From contig JAFLBN010000015.1 of the NCBI GenBank assembly GCA_017303395.1, forward strand, positions 1-64,000: 64,000 nucleotides of DNA, given 5' to 3'. Position numbers and translations under genes: made by a program. A model generated the notes under the pieces. It ran no database searches. It saw nothing but the letters and a program-made list of their open reading frames with translations, and was not told the origin of the DNA. Source of the stretch: Chitinophagales bacterium (GTDB lineage: Bacteria > Bacteroidota > Bacteroidia > Chitinophagales > Chitinophagaceae). Below, piece after piece: positions 38,198-46,586 of the stretch (its first letter is position 1; each line of letters starts with the position of its first letter).

Positions 38198-40153
38198 CTA
38201 TTGTTTAATAAGTTTTAAACCCGCAATCTTGTCCTTACCGTTTCTTACCTGCAGCATATACATTCCTTTTGCAAGCATACTACCATCTATGGTAAATGGC
38301 ATATTACTTCCTGCTTCACCCCTCAGCACCACACGCCCCGCAATATCTGTCAGGATTACAGATACCCCTTGTGGTACACCCACTACAACCCATTTATCTG
38401 CCGTAGGATTCGGGAATACGATTACGTCATTTGAAATTAATGTATTTGCGCCTAATTCAGGTGTTTTATCTATTCTGTCAACCAGGTTCAGCATATTGTT
38501 TTTAGGATCTACAACTATTGCTTTCACACGCCTGCCCCAACCAAATCTGTAGTCTTGTATAGCTGCGTTATTGAATACCCTGACAGTTGTATCTACTCCA
38601 TCGCCTATTAGTTTTATATCTACCGAAGTGGCGAACAAGCTGACAGATGCAGGGTGTGTGGCACGTTGTTTCAAACGCAGAAAAACTGCATCTCCCAACT
38701 GATTCCACTCAACCGTATATGCAGGTGCTCCTTGTTTGTATATCCACTGGTCTGTGAAGTATGTCCAATCTTTTTTAGTAACCGTATTAAGTACTTGCAG
38801 AAAGTTATCTGTGGTAGCCGTTTTATTCGCGTACGTATTCAAGTATGTTTTCAGCACTGCAAAAAACAGGCTGTCGTTAGCAATCTCGTATCGTAGCATG
38901 TGTAACACAGCTGCGGGTTTGTTGTAAGACAAGCGCCCGCTGAATATCCTGTCGATATTTGTCGTATCGTCACAATACACAGTACCGTTGCCACTTTCTT
39001 TATCCAGTACACTGCTATGAAAACTATTCATACGTGCATCTGCAATTGTCTGCCCTCTGTAGCGTTCATAAAAAAGATACTCGGCATACGATGCGAAACC
39101 TTCGTTCAGCCATATATCGCGCCATGTACCACAGGTTACGTAATCTCCAAACCACTGGTGTGCAAGCTCGTGCGATATTAAGCCCGGGCCTGCATTGCCA
39201 CAGGTACTCATTGTCTGGTGTTCCATACCGCCAAACAGCGGTGCTATACAATGCCCGTATTTCTCTTTATAGAAAGGATAGATACCAAATACTTCGGAAA
39301 AATATTGTAGCATCTGTGCGGTACTGTCAAGCCCTGCCTTATACGTTGCCATAGCGTCCGGTACGTCGTACAAGTAGTTTTGCACCAACATACTGTCTGC
39401 AACACCAGGCAAGGTTACTTTAGAACTATAGTCCTTGTATTTTGCCACTGCAACGCTCAGCAGATAGTATGCAATAGGGTATTGTGTGTGCCATTCGTAC
39501 CGCAGCAAGCCACCTGGCATGGGTGTTATTTTTTTCAGCAGCCCGTTACTGCCTGCTTTGGTGCTGTCGGGCACGGTAACCCATATTGCCACGCTGTCTA
39601 TCTTGTCTTGCAGACTTTGTTTGCAGGGCCACCAGTCTTTACTCATATATGGCTCGCTAAGCGTATAAGTTACGTTGATGCCGGCAGGGTCTGCTTTGTA
39701 CTGGTTCAGCCCCAGTCTGGTGAAAAAACCATTTCCTTTTTCCGGCGTGCCGTGATAGTACACCTGTGCTGTAAAAAGGTCGTTTTTTGCCAATTGTGCA
39801 GACAATAACACTTTGCGAATATTACCATCTGATATCAAGGTTTCTTTATTGCCGTTGATGAGTACTGAATCAACTGTTAGGGCAGGTGTCAGCTCAAATG
39901 CATAAATACTCATGTTGGCAACTGTAACCACAGCCTTTGTTGTAGCACTACCACTGATGTTTACACCTGTATCATTCAGCGCTATATCCAGCTTCACGTA
40001 TTTTACATCATAGTATTCTTCCTCTGGTACCTGTACGGTTGTTTTGTTAAATGCCTGGTTTACAGCAGACTTATAATGGCTGCAACTTATCTCCTGTCCG
40101 TACGTCTGCACAGTCATTAATACCCCAAACAATAACACAAGCCTGTAAATCAT
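38198..40153 (-). CDS. Secreted M1 aminopeptidase-like metallopeptidase with T9SS tail (paralogue 2)
   Basis: 651 residues, tandem paralogue of the gene at 36232 with the same plan. GGMEHQTM is at 308-315 and HELAHQWF at 328-335, with Glu in IWLNEGFASY. The T9SS tail (IVFPNPTADKWVVVGVP ... GMYMLQVRNGKDKIAGLKLIKQ) is again present. The two proteins share motif blocks such as DWWPCKQSLQDKIDSV but differ widely elsewhere, so this is an old duplication. First gene of the pair; a TAACTTTA -7 element at 40182-40175 (minus strand) lies 21 bases before its start. Confidence 0.92.
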   Translation of the reverse strand: MIYRLVLLFGVLMTVQTYGQEISCSHYKSAVNQAFNKTTVQVPEEEYYDVKYVKLDIALNDTGVNISGSATTKAVVTVANMSIYAFELTPALTVDSVLINGNKETLISDGNIRKVLLSAQLAKNDLFTAQVYYHGTPEKGNGFFTRLGLNQYKADPAGINVTYTLSEPYMSKDWWPCKQSLQDKIDSVAIWVTVPDSTKAGSNGLLKKITPMPGGLLRYEWHTQYPIAYYLLSVAVAKYKDYSSKVTLPGVADSMLVQNYLYDVPDAMATYKAGLDSTAQMLQYFSEVFGIYPFYKEKYGHCIAPLFGGMEHQTMSTCGNAGPGLISHELAHQWFGDYVTCGTWRDIWLNEGFASYAEYLFYERYRGQTIADARMNSFHSSVLDKESGNGTVYCDDTTNIDRIFSGRLSYNKPAAVLHMLRYEIANDSLFFAVLKTYLNTYANKTATTDNFLQVLNTVTKKDWTYFTDQWIYKQGAPAYTVEWNQLGDAVFLRLKQRATHPASVSLFATSVDIKLIGDGVDTTVRVFNNAAIQDYRFGWGRRVKAIVVDPKNNMLNLVDRIDKTPELGANTLISNDVIVFPNPTADKWVVVGVPQGVSVILTDIAGRVVLRGEAGSNMPFTIDGSMLAKGMYMLQVRNGKDKIAGLKLIKQ

Positions 40154-40270
40154 TTAGCCTTATACTTAAACACTTAAAGTTAGCCATTCGGTGTGGAAAT
40201 CCCCCTAAACGGGTTAGCAGCCAAACGTCACATACAAGTAATTTTATTATAACATCATTTCTTGCAGGAT

Positions 40271-40519
40271 ATGAAAAGCATTGTTTTAAAACATTCAAGA
40301 TTCATCGGGCAATCTTTGCTCTGGTCTTTGCTGCTATACATAGCCACCATATTGATACTGGACTGGGAAGATGTAAAGCGCGGATATAATGATGGCGCAC
40401 AGGCTGTACACGTCAGTAATCAAGAACAACCCACCACAACCAAACACATTAGCTACACAAGCAATGCGAGTGTACTAAAAGCAATATGGCTGCACCTTAT
40501 CAGGAGCAGCCATAGCTAA
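40271..40519 (+). CDS. Small single-pass membrane protein of unknown function
   Basis: 82 residues from ATG 40271 (a TTG at 40262 is possible). One hydrophobic segment (SLLWSLLLYIATILIL), then DWEDVKRGYNDG, a motif that recurs in small Bacteroidota membrane proteins I cannot name, and a polar tail (HVSNQEQPTTTKHISYT). GCAGGAT lies directly upstream. I do not recognise a family beyond this. It faces the XRE gene convergently, 19 bases apart. Confidence 0.55.
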   Translation: MKSIVLKHSRFIGQSLLWSLLLYIATILILDWEDVKRGYNDGAQAVHVSNQEQPTTTKHISYTSNASVLKAIWLHLIRSSHS

Positions 40520-40538
40520 ACATCTCAAAATCAAAATA

Positions 40539-40868
40539 TTATGCAGCGGTTTCCGCGTGTTCTATCAATTGTTTGTGCTCATCGCTTACAATTTGTAAAG
40601 CAAGGCTCTTGATAGACGGGAAAAGCATTTCGTACACTTCCTTTCGGCTATCAGGCACATCTGTGTCCTGCATTCCTAATATATAAATGATTGATTCCGG
40701 TAAATCTAACACTTCGCACACCTTCTTTATGGTGCGTGTGCTCGGACGTTTTACACCGTTTTCAATCTGCGACAGCGATGTCTGCGAGATATTGCATTTA
40801 TCCGCCAACTCGTACTGAGTTATATCCAACTGTCTCCTTATCGACCTAATTGCTAATCCAATATTCAT
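40539..40868 (-). CDS. XRE-family transcriptional regulator
   Basis: 109 residues. A HTH_3-type helix-turn-helix covers residues 1-60 (IGLAIRSIRRQLDITQYELADK then CNISQTSLSQIENGVKRPS). The C-terminal 45 residues are an amphipathic segment without a known effector domain. The start is divergent from the small gene at 41030, with a perfect 16-bp palindrome between the two starts, which could be its operator. Regulated genes are probably local; no phage genes are near. Confidence 0.9.
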   Translation of the reverse strand: MNIGLAIRSIRRQLDITQYELADKCNISQTSLSQIENGVKRPSTRTIKKVCEVLDLPESIIYILGMQDTDVPDSRKEVYEMLFPSIKSLALQIVSDEHKQLIEHAETAA

Positions 40869-40958
40869 AGGTTTTCGTATTTGGTTGCTTCTGATTAATA
40901 AGACGACAACTACGTTGAAAAGGTTGGTACGAGCTCAAAAAAAGTTTAACTCATAGAG

Positions 40959-40974
40959 AAAGATTATAATCTTT
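40959..40974. promoter_or_regulatory. Perfect 16-bp palindrome, candidate operator
   Basis: AAAGATTATAATCTTT is its own reverse complement. It is between the divergent XRE regulator (start 40868) and the small gene at 41030, 91 and 56 bases away. This is the expected place for an autoregulatory site, but I have no evidence for binding. Confidence 0.5.
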
Positions 40975-41017
40975 ATAACCTTCCCTGATAATATCGAATG
41001 CGTAAAATACAATCACT

Positions 41018-41025
41018 TACTTTTG
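41018..41025 (+). promoter_or_regulatory. -7 element four bases from the start codon
   Basis: TACTTTTG is an exact TAnnTTTG. The next ATG is 4 bases after it, so the transcript would begin at or inside the start codon. The -33 is poor: ATG at 40998-41000, 17 bases upstream. Confidence 0.5.
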
Positions 41026-41029
41026 CGCG

Positions 41030-41266
41030 ATGGCAGGAAATTTCACACAACGTGTAACATACAATGGCACTTCTGTATTAGCTGTAATTGTACCCCAACT
41101 ACGAAAAGACGGTATGTATTACGAAGTGAACATTGCCGGCTTTCCCCGCTTTTATATGACGTGGAGTGCACTGGAACGCTATGATGTAACAGGTGATGAA
41201 ACACAATCCATACCCTACGAACTGCAATTGGCAGTAAGCGATGTGATTGAAGCACGTAATAAATAG
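41030..41266 (+). CDS. Small conserved-looking protein of unknown function
   Basis: 78 residues, no signal peptide or membrane segment. Sequence reads as a compact beta protein (FTQRVTYNGTSVLAVIVPQL, YYEVNIAGFPRFYMTW) ending in a helix (ELQLAVSDVIEARNK). I do not recognise a family. It is likely to be a real gene because of the -7 element 4 bases upstream, the ATG, and the convergent packing with the next gene. Divergent from an XRE regulator, which may control it. Confidence 0.7.
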   Translation: MAGNFTQRVTYNGTSVLAVIVPQLRKDGMYYEVNIAGFPRFYMTWSALERYDVTGDETQSIPYELQLAVSDVIEARNK

Positions 41267-41270
41267 AACA

Positions 41271-42848
41271 CTAATCTTCCAGTCTGCGCCAAGCAAGATG
41301 GGAGGTTTCCACTTTGCCTTTTTTCTTGCGCAATACTACTGCCAGCATCCTCGACTTTTCATCAAAATGTTCGCTATCAGCGTACAGCTGTGTATGCGTA
41401 CCTGCTTCCTGTGGTGAGCAAAAGGCACGCTTTACCAATACATTCTTACGGTTCAGATGGCATAGTATAGCATCCGTACTATCATATTGTATGATGGGTG
41501 TTCTTTGCATAGTAATTGGCGAATCTATTTTGACCAACTCATCGTTGTATAATACATAACTGCTGTTCTTCGACACCAGACATATAGGTAAGTGCAACGA
41601 TTGCCTGCATGATATTTTCTTTAACACCGAAGGATAAACGATGCTGTATATCTGATTATGTACAGATGGCAAAACTACAGCAGCCATCTCTTCGCCTTCG
41701 TCATTAATCTTTGTGATGATATACTTACCAAACTTATCCATAGGGTATCCCTTGTACCTCTCTTCATTTGCAGCTTCCATATGGATGGTAGTTGTTATTC
41801 CTCTGTCATTAGTATTATATGCCATTAGCGTTGCGGTCTCGAACAATGGCATCTCTTTATCTGCATTCGATTTCAGTACGTAATCTTTCGCCTTCAGAAA
41901 TTTAATGTACTTACTCTTCATCGAAGACATATCTTCCGGCAATATGATTTGCAGATAATTCCTGTCATTATTTGTTTTTCTTTCCAGGCCGTTTTGTACC
42001 ATATAGTATGTGCTTACCGTTAGCAGCACATTTATACTGCTGTTAAACTCATTCTTCGAAAAACGCATTCCTGACAATGCAATATTATCTTGCAGATTAA
42101 TTTCTGTAACAGATAACTTTTCGGCACCGGCTGGTAAGTATATCAACCATGCTGCTACCTTGTGCAGTTTCTCAAACTGCACCACTTTTTCGGTTTTTAA
42201 TACTGCCATCAACGAGCCGTCTGTATGTACATCTGCACCAATAAAGTTATAGTAGTCATAATCTTTTGCCAGCAATCTGTATGATAAGTCTTTTACCATT
42301 TTATGCGACTCATCATATTTCTGAATGCTGATAGTTACAGAATCTAATTCAGGATGCTGTAAAAACCCTACAACTGCATAGCCGGTTTCTCCTGATGCCT
42401 TCTTTACAGACATCTTTATTTCCTTCTGAAAACTTGGTGATGCCAGCACGATAGATTCTGACATCAGTGCGCCAGTATTTGCATTAAACACCAACCTGAC
42501 AAGCGATGCTACATTATCTATTTGCTGGTTGACAAACAATACTGCATTGCCACCCACCTCATACAACGCCATAAAACGAGCATTATCCAATATACTTACA
42601 TCCAGTTTCTTTGTCTCTGATTTTGAACTGGCTATCTGCTTCCCTTGTTTATCAAATATTAAAGAGCGAATCAGTTTACTGTTTTCAAAATGGAACAGTA
42701 CGGTATTGCCATTACTCAGTTGTAATACTTTATTCCAACCGTCTTGGCCTATCTCTATAGGCTGGCTGATGATAAGTGTACTGTCTTGTGCAGATGCTTT
42801 TGCAACGAATAATACAAAGAATAACAGAATGGGGGTTATCAGTCTCAT
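41271..42848 (-). CDS. Large secreted protein of unknown function
   Basis: 525 residues from ATG 42848, which gives the signal peptide MRLITPILLFFVLFVAKASAQ. No T9SS tail is seen at the C-terminus (HLAWRRLED), so it is more likely periplasmic or outer membrane associated. Regular strands of 15-20 residues with turn motifs (NGNTVLFHFENSK, FDKQGKQIASS) suggest a beta-propeller-like fold; there is no enzymatic motif. It stands alone between gcvP and the small gene at 41030, with a 4-base gap to the latter's stop. Confidence 0.72.
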   Translation of the reverse strand: MRLITPILLFFVLFVAKASAQDSTLIISQPIEIGQDGWNKVLQLSNGNTVLFHFENSKLIRSLIFDKQGKQIASSKSETKKLDVSILDNARFMALYEVGGNAVLFVNQQIDNVASLVRLVFNANTGALMSESIVLASPSFQKEIKMSVKKASGETGYAVVGFLQHPELDSVTISIQKYDESHKMVKDLSYRLLAKDYDYYNFIGADVHTDGSLMAVLKTEKVVQFEKLHKVAAWLIYLPAGAEKLSVTEINLQDNIALSGMRFSKNEFNSSINVLLTVSTYYMVQNGLERKTNNDRNYLQIILPEDMSSMKSKYIKFLKAKDYVLKSNADKEMPLFETATLMAYNTNDRGITTTIHMEAANEERYKGYPMDKFGKYIITKINDEGEEMAAVVLPSVHNQIYSIVYPSVLKKISCRQSLHLPICLVSKNSSYVLYNDELVKIDSPITMQRTPIIQYDSTDAILCHLNRKNVLVKRAFCSPQEAGTHTQLYADSEHFDEKSRMLAVVLRKKKGKVETSHLAWRRLED

Positions 42849-42910
42849 TGAGGGTAGTGTTATTGTGGCTGCTAAAATAATACACAGCATTGTATTCTAA
42901 AATAGCACTC

Positions 42911-42942
42911 AAAAACAAAGCCCCTGCAAATTGCAGGGGCTT
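42911..42942 (-). terminator. Rho-independent terminator after gcvP
   Basis: 10-bp stem AAGCCCCTGC/GCAGGGGCTT (plus-strand arms 42918-42927 and 42933-42942), 5-base loop. On the minus strand the stem is followed by TTGTTTTTG (A-rich at 42911-42917). It lies 24 bases after the gcvP stop. Confidence 0.88.
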
Positions 42943-42965
42943 ATTATATTTCTGATACTTAAGTT

Positions 42966-45848
42966 TTAAGCTTCAGCTTCCATGTAAGAAGAAACAGGCT
43001 CGCAAGTACAAATCAGGTTGCGGTCGCCATGTGTATTGTTTACGCGTGCTACGCTAGGCCAGAATTTGTTGTTCTTCACCCATTCCAGTGGATATGCAGC
43101 CTGCTCGCGTGTGTATGGGCGTGCCCAATCGCTGGCTACTACTGCAAACTGTGTGTGCGGTGCATTCTTCAGCACATTGTCTTTCTTATCTGCCTTGCCT
43201 TCTTCTATAGCGCGTATCTCTGCACGGATGCTCAGCAACGCATCGCAGAAACGATCCAGTTCTGCTTTGTCTTCACTTTCTGTAGGTTCTATCATGATAG
43301 TGCCCGGTACAGGGAAGCTCATAGTAGGTGCGTGGAAGCCATAGTCCATCAGGCGCTTTGCAACGTCTTCTGCTTCTATCTCTGCAGTCTTTTTAAATGG
43401 ACGCAGATCTACGATAAATTCGTGCGCGCATGTACCACCGGTACCTGTGTACAGAATATCGAAATCGTTTTGCAAACGTGCACGCATGTAGTTGGCATTC
43501 AAGATGGCGAATTCTGTTGCTTTGCGCACACCTGCCGAACCAAGCATACGGATGTATGCATAAGATATCAGCAATATGCTTGCAGAGCCGAATGGTGCCG
43601 CAGATACCGCGTTAGCAGCCTTACCATCTGTATCTACCACGTGCGATGGCAGGTGTGGTGCAAGGTGTGCCTTCACACAGATAGGGCCCATACCAGGACC
43701 ACCACCACCGTGTGGTATAGCAAATGTTTTATGCAGATTCAGGTGGCAAACGTCAGCGCCAATCAGGCCCGGCGCTGTAAGGCCTACCTGTGCGTTCATG
43801 TTTGCACCATCCATATACACCTGTCCGCCGTGTTGGTGAACGATGTCTGTAATTTCTTTGATTGTCTCTTCGTACACACCGTATGTAGATGGGTATGTAA
43901 CCATGATGCCTGCCAGGTTTGCAGCATGCTGCGCAGCTTTTGCCTTCAGGTCTTCTACATCTATATAACCGTTTTCCAGTGCTTTTACCACTACTACTTT
44001 GTAGCCTACCATTACTGCAGATGCAGGGTTGGTACCGTGTGCAGATATTGGTATTAGCATTACGTTGCGGTGCTTGTCGCCGCGGCTGTCGTGGTAAGAT
44101 TTGATTGTCAGCAAACCTGCATACTCGCCTTGCGCACCACTGTTTGGTTGCAGGCTGCAAGCGTCAAACCCTGTGATTTCGCACAGATAGTCAGACAGTT
44201 CTTTTGCCATTTGCAGGTAACCTGCTGCCTGGTCTTTTGGTACAAACGGGTGCATCTTGCTCCAGTGTGCCGAGCTAAGCGGCATCATTTCTGTTGCAGC
44301 GTTCAGCTTCATGGTGCAAGAACCAAGCGATATCATACTTGTGTTCAGGCTCAGGTCCTTGTTCTCCAGCATTTTGATATAGCGCATCATTTGCGATTCG
44401 CTGTGATGGCTGTTGAATACCGGATGTGTAAGGAATGAAGATGTACGCGTAAGAGCTGTACCGATGTTTGTCAGTACTTCATCGTGGTTGATTTCGAAAC
44501 TTACCGGAGCATCTGCATTATCAAACACTGCTATGATGTTGAACAGGTCTGATGGTGTTGTTGTTTCGTCCAGAGAAATACCTACCAATGTATTATCTGC
44601 AAAATAGCGGAAGTTGATTTGTGCCGCTTCTGCCTTTGCTTTGATGGCACTGGCATCAGCTACTTTTACAACGATGGTATCGAAGTAAGATTCTGATACG
44701 ATGCTTACGCCATGTGCTTTCAGTTGGTTTGCGAGTGTGTGCGTCAGTACGCTTACACGCTTAGCAATGTTTATCAGCCCGTCAGGACCATGATACACTG
44801 CATACATAGCTGCCATGTTTGCCAGCAATGCCTGTGCAGTACAGATGTTTGATGTTGCCTTCTCGCGTTTGATGTGCTGCTCGCGTGTTTGCAGCGCCAT
44901 ACGCAGTGCACGGTTACCGTTAGCATCGATACTTACACCAATGATACGACCCGGAATAGCACGTTTGAAATCTTCTGTACAAGAGAAGAATGCCGCGTGC
45001 GGACCACCATAACCCAGTGGTACACCAAAGCGTTGTGCGCTACCCAGTGCTACGTCAGCACCCAGTTCGCCCGGAGGTGTAAGGAGTGTAAGCGCCAGCA
45101 GGTCTGTAGCCATAGCCACATAAGCACCTGCTGCGTGTACTTTTTCTATAAAGCCACGGTAGTCTTCTACACTACCCTTATCGTTAGGGTATTGTACCAG
45201 TGCACCGAAGTAAGTATTATCGATAGTTGCTGTTTTATAATCGCCTACAACAACAGTTGCGCCCAGTGGTGTAGCACGTGTTATAACAACGTCCAGTGTT
45301 TGCGGGAAGATGTTCTCGTCAACAAAGAACTTAGCACGTTCCAGATTGTCGTGGTCTTTGTTCAGTGTAGCAAGGAACATGTGCATTGCTTCAGCAGCAG
45401 CAGTTGCTTCATCCAGCAAAGATGCATTAGCAATAGGCAATGCTGTCAGGTCGCTCACCATTGTCTGGTAGTTCAGCAGGCTCTCCAGGCGACCTTGAGA
45501 AATTTCTGCCTGATATGGTGTGTATTGTGTGTACCATCCCGGATTTTCGAAGATGTTGCGCAGGATAACGCTTGGTGTCAGGGTATCGTAATAACCCTGT
45601 CCTATATAGTTTCTGTAAAGTTTGTTTTTAGCAGATATCTCTTTAGATATACGCAGGTATTCCGCTTCGCTGATGGCATCAGGGATGTTTAATGCTTTGT
45701 TCATGCGGATGGCTGACGGCACCGTTCGTCCAACCAACTCTTCCATATCTGCTACACCAATAGTTGCCAGCATCTGCCTGGTATCGTGTTCGTTAGGGCC
45801 AATATGGCGGCCTTCGAACTCCTGATTTTGAAGGGAAAACAAATTCAT
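42966..45848 (-). CDS. gcvP: Glycine dehydrogenase (P protein), fused form
   Basis: 960-residue PLP enzyme that decarboxylates glycine and passes the aminomethyl group to the H protein. Length is that of the one-chain form of GcvP found in many Bacteroidota. N-terminal RHIGPNEHDTRQMLATIGV, the PLP-lysine region HLNLHKTFAIPHGGGGPGMG, and C-terminal FPVPGTIMIEPTESE are readable. An exact Bacteroidota promoter lies upstream. gcvT and gcvH are not in the window. Confidence 0.97.
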   Translation of the reverse strand: MNLFSLQNQEFEGRHIGPNEHDTRQMLATIGVADMEELVGRTVPSAIRMNKALNIPDAISEAEYLRISKEISAKNKLYRNYIGQGYYDTLTPSVILRNIFENPGWYTQYTPYQAEISQGRLESLLNYQTMVSDLTALPIANASLLDEATAAAEAMHMFLATLNKDHDNLERAKFFVDENIFPQTLDVVITRATPLGATVVVGDYKTATIDNTYFGALVQYPNDKGSVEDYRGFIEKVHAAGAYVAMATDLLALTLLTPPGELGADVALGSAQRFGVPLGYGGPHAAFFSCTEDFKRAIPGRIIGVSIDANGNRALRMALQTREQHIKREKATSNICTAQALLANMAAMYAVYHGPDGLINIAKRVSVLTHTLANQLKAHGVSIVSESYFDTIVVKVADASAIKAKAEAAQINFRYFADNTLVGISLDETTTPSDLFNIIAVFDNADAPVSFEINHDEVLTNIGTALTRTSSFLTHPVFNSHHSESQMMRYIKMLENKDLSLNTSMISLGSCTMKLNAATEMMPLSSAHWSKMHPFVPKDQAAGYLQMAKELSDYLCEITGFDACSLQPNSGAQGEYAGLLTIKSYHDSRGDKHRNVMLIPISAHGTNPASAVMVGYKVVVVKALENGYIDVEDLKAKAAQHAANLAGIMVTYPSTYGVYEETIKEITDIVHQHGGQVYMDGANMNAQVGLTAPGLIGADVCHLNLHKTFAIPHGGGGPGMGPICVKAHLAPHLPSHVVDTDGKAANAVSAAPFGSASILLISYAYIRMLGSAGVRKATEFAILNANYMRARLQNDFDILYTGTGGTCAHEFIVDLRPFKKTAEIEAEDVAKRLMDYGFHAPTMSFPVPGTIMIEPTESEDKAELDRFCDALLSIRAEIRAIEEGKADKKDNVLKNAPHTQFAVVASDWARPYTREQAAYPLEWVKNNKFWPSVARVNNTHGDRNLICTCEPVSSYMEAEA

Positions 45849-45887
45849 AATAATATCTTAGAACTCCTTAAAGATTATAAAGAAATG

Positions 45888-45918
45888 CAAAGTTAGCGGG
45901 ATAGCGGGGATTTGCAAA
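45888..45918 (-). promoter_or_regulatory. gcvP promoter, exact consensus
   Basis: On the minus strand TTTG (45918-45915), 19-base spacer, then TAACTTTG (45895-45888). AAGGAG lies between it and the ATG at 45848. The leader is about 35 bases, too short for a glycine riboswitch. Confidence 0.8.
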
Positions 45919-45997
45919 ACTGAATGACCTTCCCATTAAGAATAATAAGATTTGTGTATAAGCTATAGCCCAAATAATGGGGATATTATACAACAAG

Positions 45998-46033
45998 CTA
46001 TTCCAGCACCCCTTCTTTTATCTCATCCTACAT
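45998..46033 (-). pseudogene. Vestigial copy of the 3' end of a parA gene
   Basis: Read on the minus strand, this ends in GAG-ATA-AAA-GAA-GGG-GTG-CTG-GAA-TAG, giving DEIKEGVLE and stop. The intact ParA at 47149 ends NEIKEGVLE and stop. Over 33 bases the two differ at seven positions, four of them at synonymous third positions (GAA/GAG, CTG/TTG, GTG/GTA, GGG/GGA). Upstream of these ten codons homology is lost and a stop (TAG) replaces the Trp codon. I take it as a remnant of a second, diverged parA. See findings. Confidence 0.55.
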
Positions 46034-46103
46034 GGGTGAACGGTCGCTAAGACACGTTTTTCCTATTTCCGAATATTTATCACATTAATAAACAGTACAC
46101 GAG

Positions 46104-46526
46104 TTAGCTCCTGATGCTAAACCAATATATCCAGAGTATATATACAGGTTGAAAAAACAAGCGGGATATGTTGTAGATGCCTGGCTTGGTTATTGCCACA
46201 TAAATGTTAGCAGGAAAGATGCATATAAGTAGTGCTATAAGACCGTACGCAGCATACACCCTTGTACCACCAAACAACAGCCCGATTGCTAATAATATCT
46301 CTGCTGCACCGCTGATATAATTCATAGCCTCGCGATATGGCCAATTTGGGGGAATCATCGCTAGCAATTTATCGGGCTTTGCGAAATGAGATATCCCAAC
46401 CATCACAAACATGATAGTTGTTGCCAAAATACCTCTCATAACAGACTCTTCCAACCAGCCGATTCCTGCAAGTGAAATCAGCCACATCAGCACGTACATC
46501 ATTAATAACCCAAGTAAGAAAGCCAT
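46104..46526 (-). CDS. DoxX-like membrane protein
   Basis: 140 residues with four hydrophobic segments (LLGLLMMYVLMWLI; ILATTIMFVMVGIS; AAEILLAIGLLFG; AAYGLIALLICIF). The core ISGAAEILLAIGLL fits the DoxX/DoxD-like superfamily, which often has membrane redox-related functions. HFAKPDKL and PYREAMNYISG are typical inter-helix loops. Own promoter upstream; the previous gene is a Crp/Fnr regulator on the same strand. Confidence 0.82.
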   Translation of the reverse strand: MAFLLGLLMMYVLMWLISLAGIGWLEESVMRGILATTIMFVMVGISHFAKPDKLLAMIPPNWPYREAMNYISGAAEILLAIGLLFGGTRVYAAYGLIALLICIFPANIYVAITKPGIYNISRLFFQPVYILWIYWFSIRS

Positions 46527-46543
46527 AACATATTATTTGGGTT

Positions 46544-46586
46544 CAAAAGTACCTTACAGCAGTGCCCTGAAAAATGAACCCGGGTT
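46544..46586 (-). promoter_or_regulatory. doxX promoter with a 10-bp palindrome beside it
   Basis: On the minus strand TTTT (46574-46571), 19 bases, TACTTTTG (46551-46544, exact -7). The start codon follows 17 bases later. The palindrome AACCCGGGTT occupies 46577-46586, abutting the -33 and overlapping the stop codon of the Crp/Fnr gene by two bases; its centre would be about 44 bases before the transcription start. The regulator upstream is a candidate for binding, but the sequence is not the FNR box. Confidence 0.5.

Noticed and set aside
43029-44057. Long plus-strand open frame opposite gcvP
   Set aside because: Cys-rich low-complexity sequence with no motif; gcvP is intact on the minus strand.
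45849-46103. Riboswitch in the gcvP leader
   Set aside because: The predicted transcript leader is about 35 bases, too short for a glycine aptamer.
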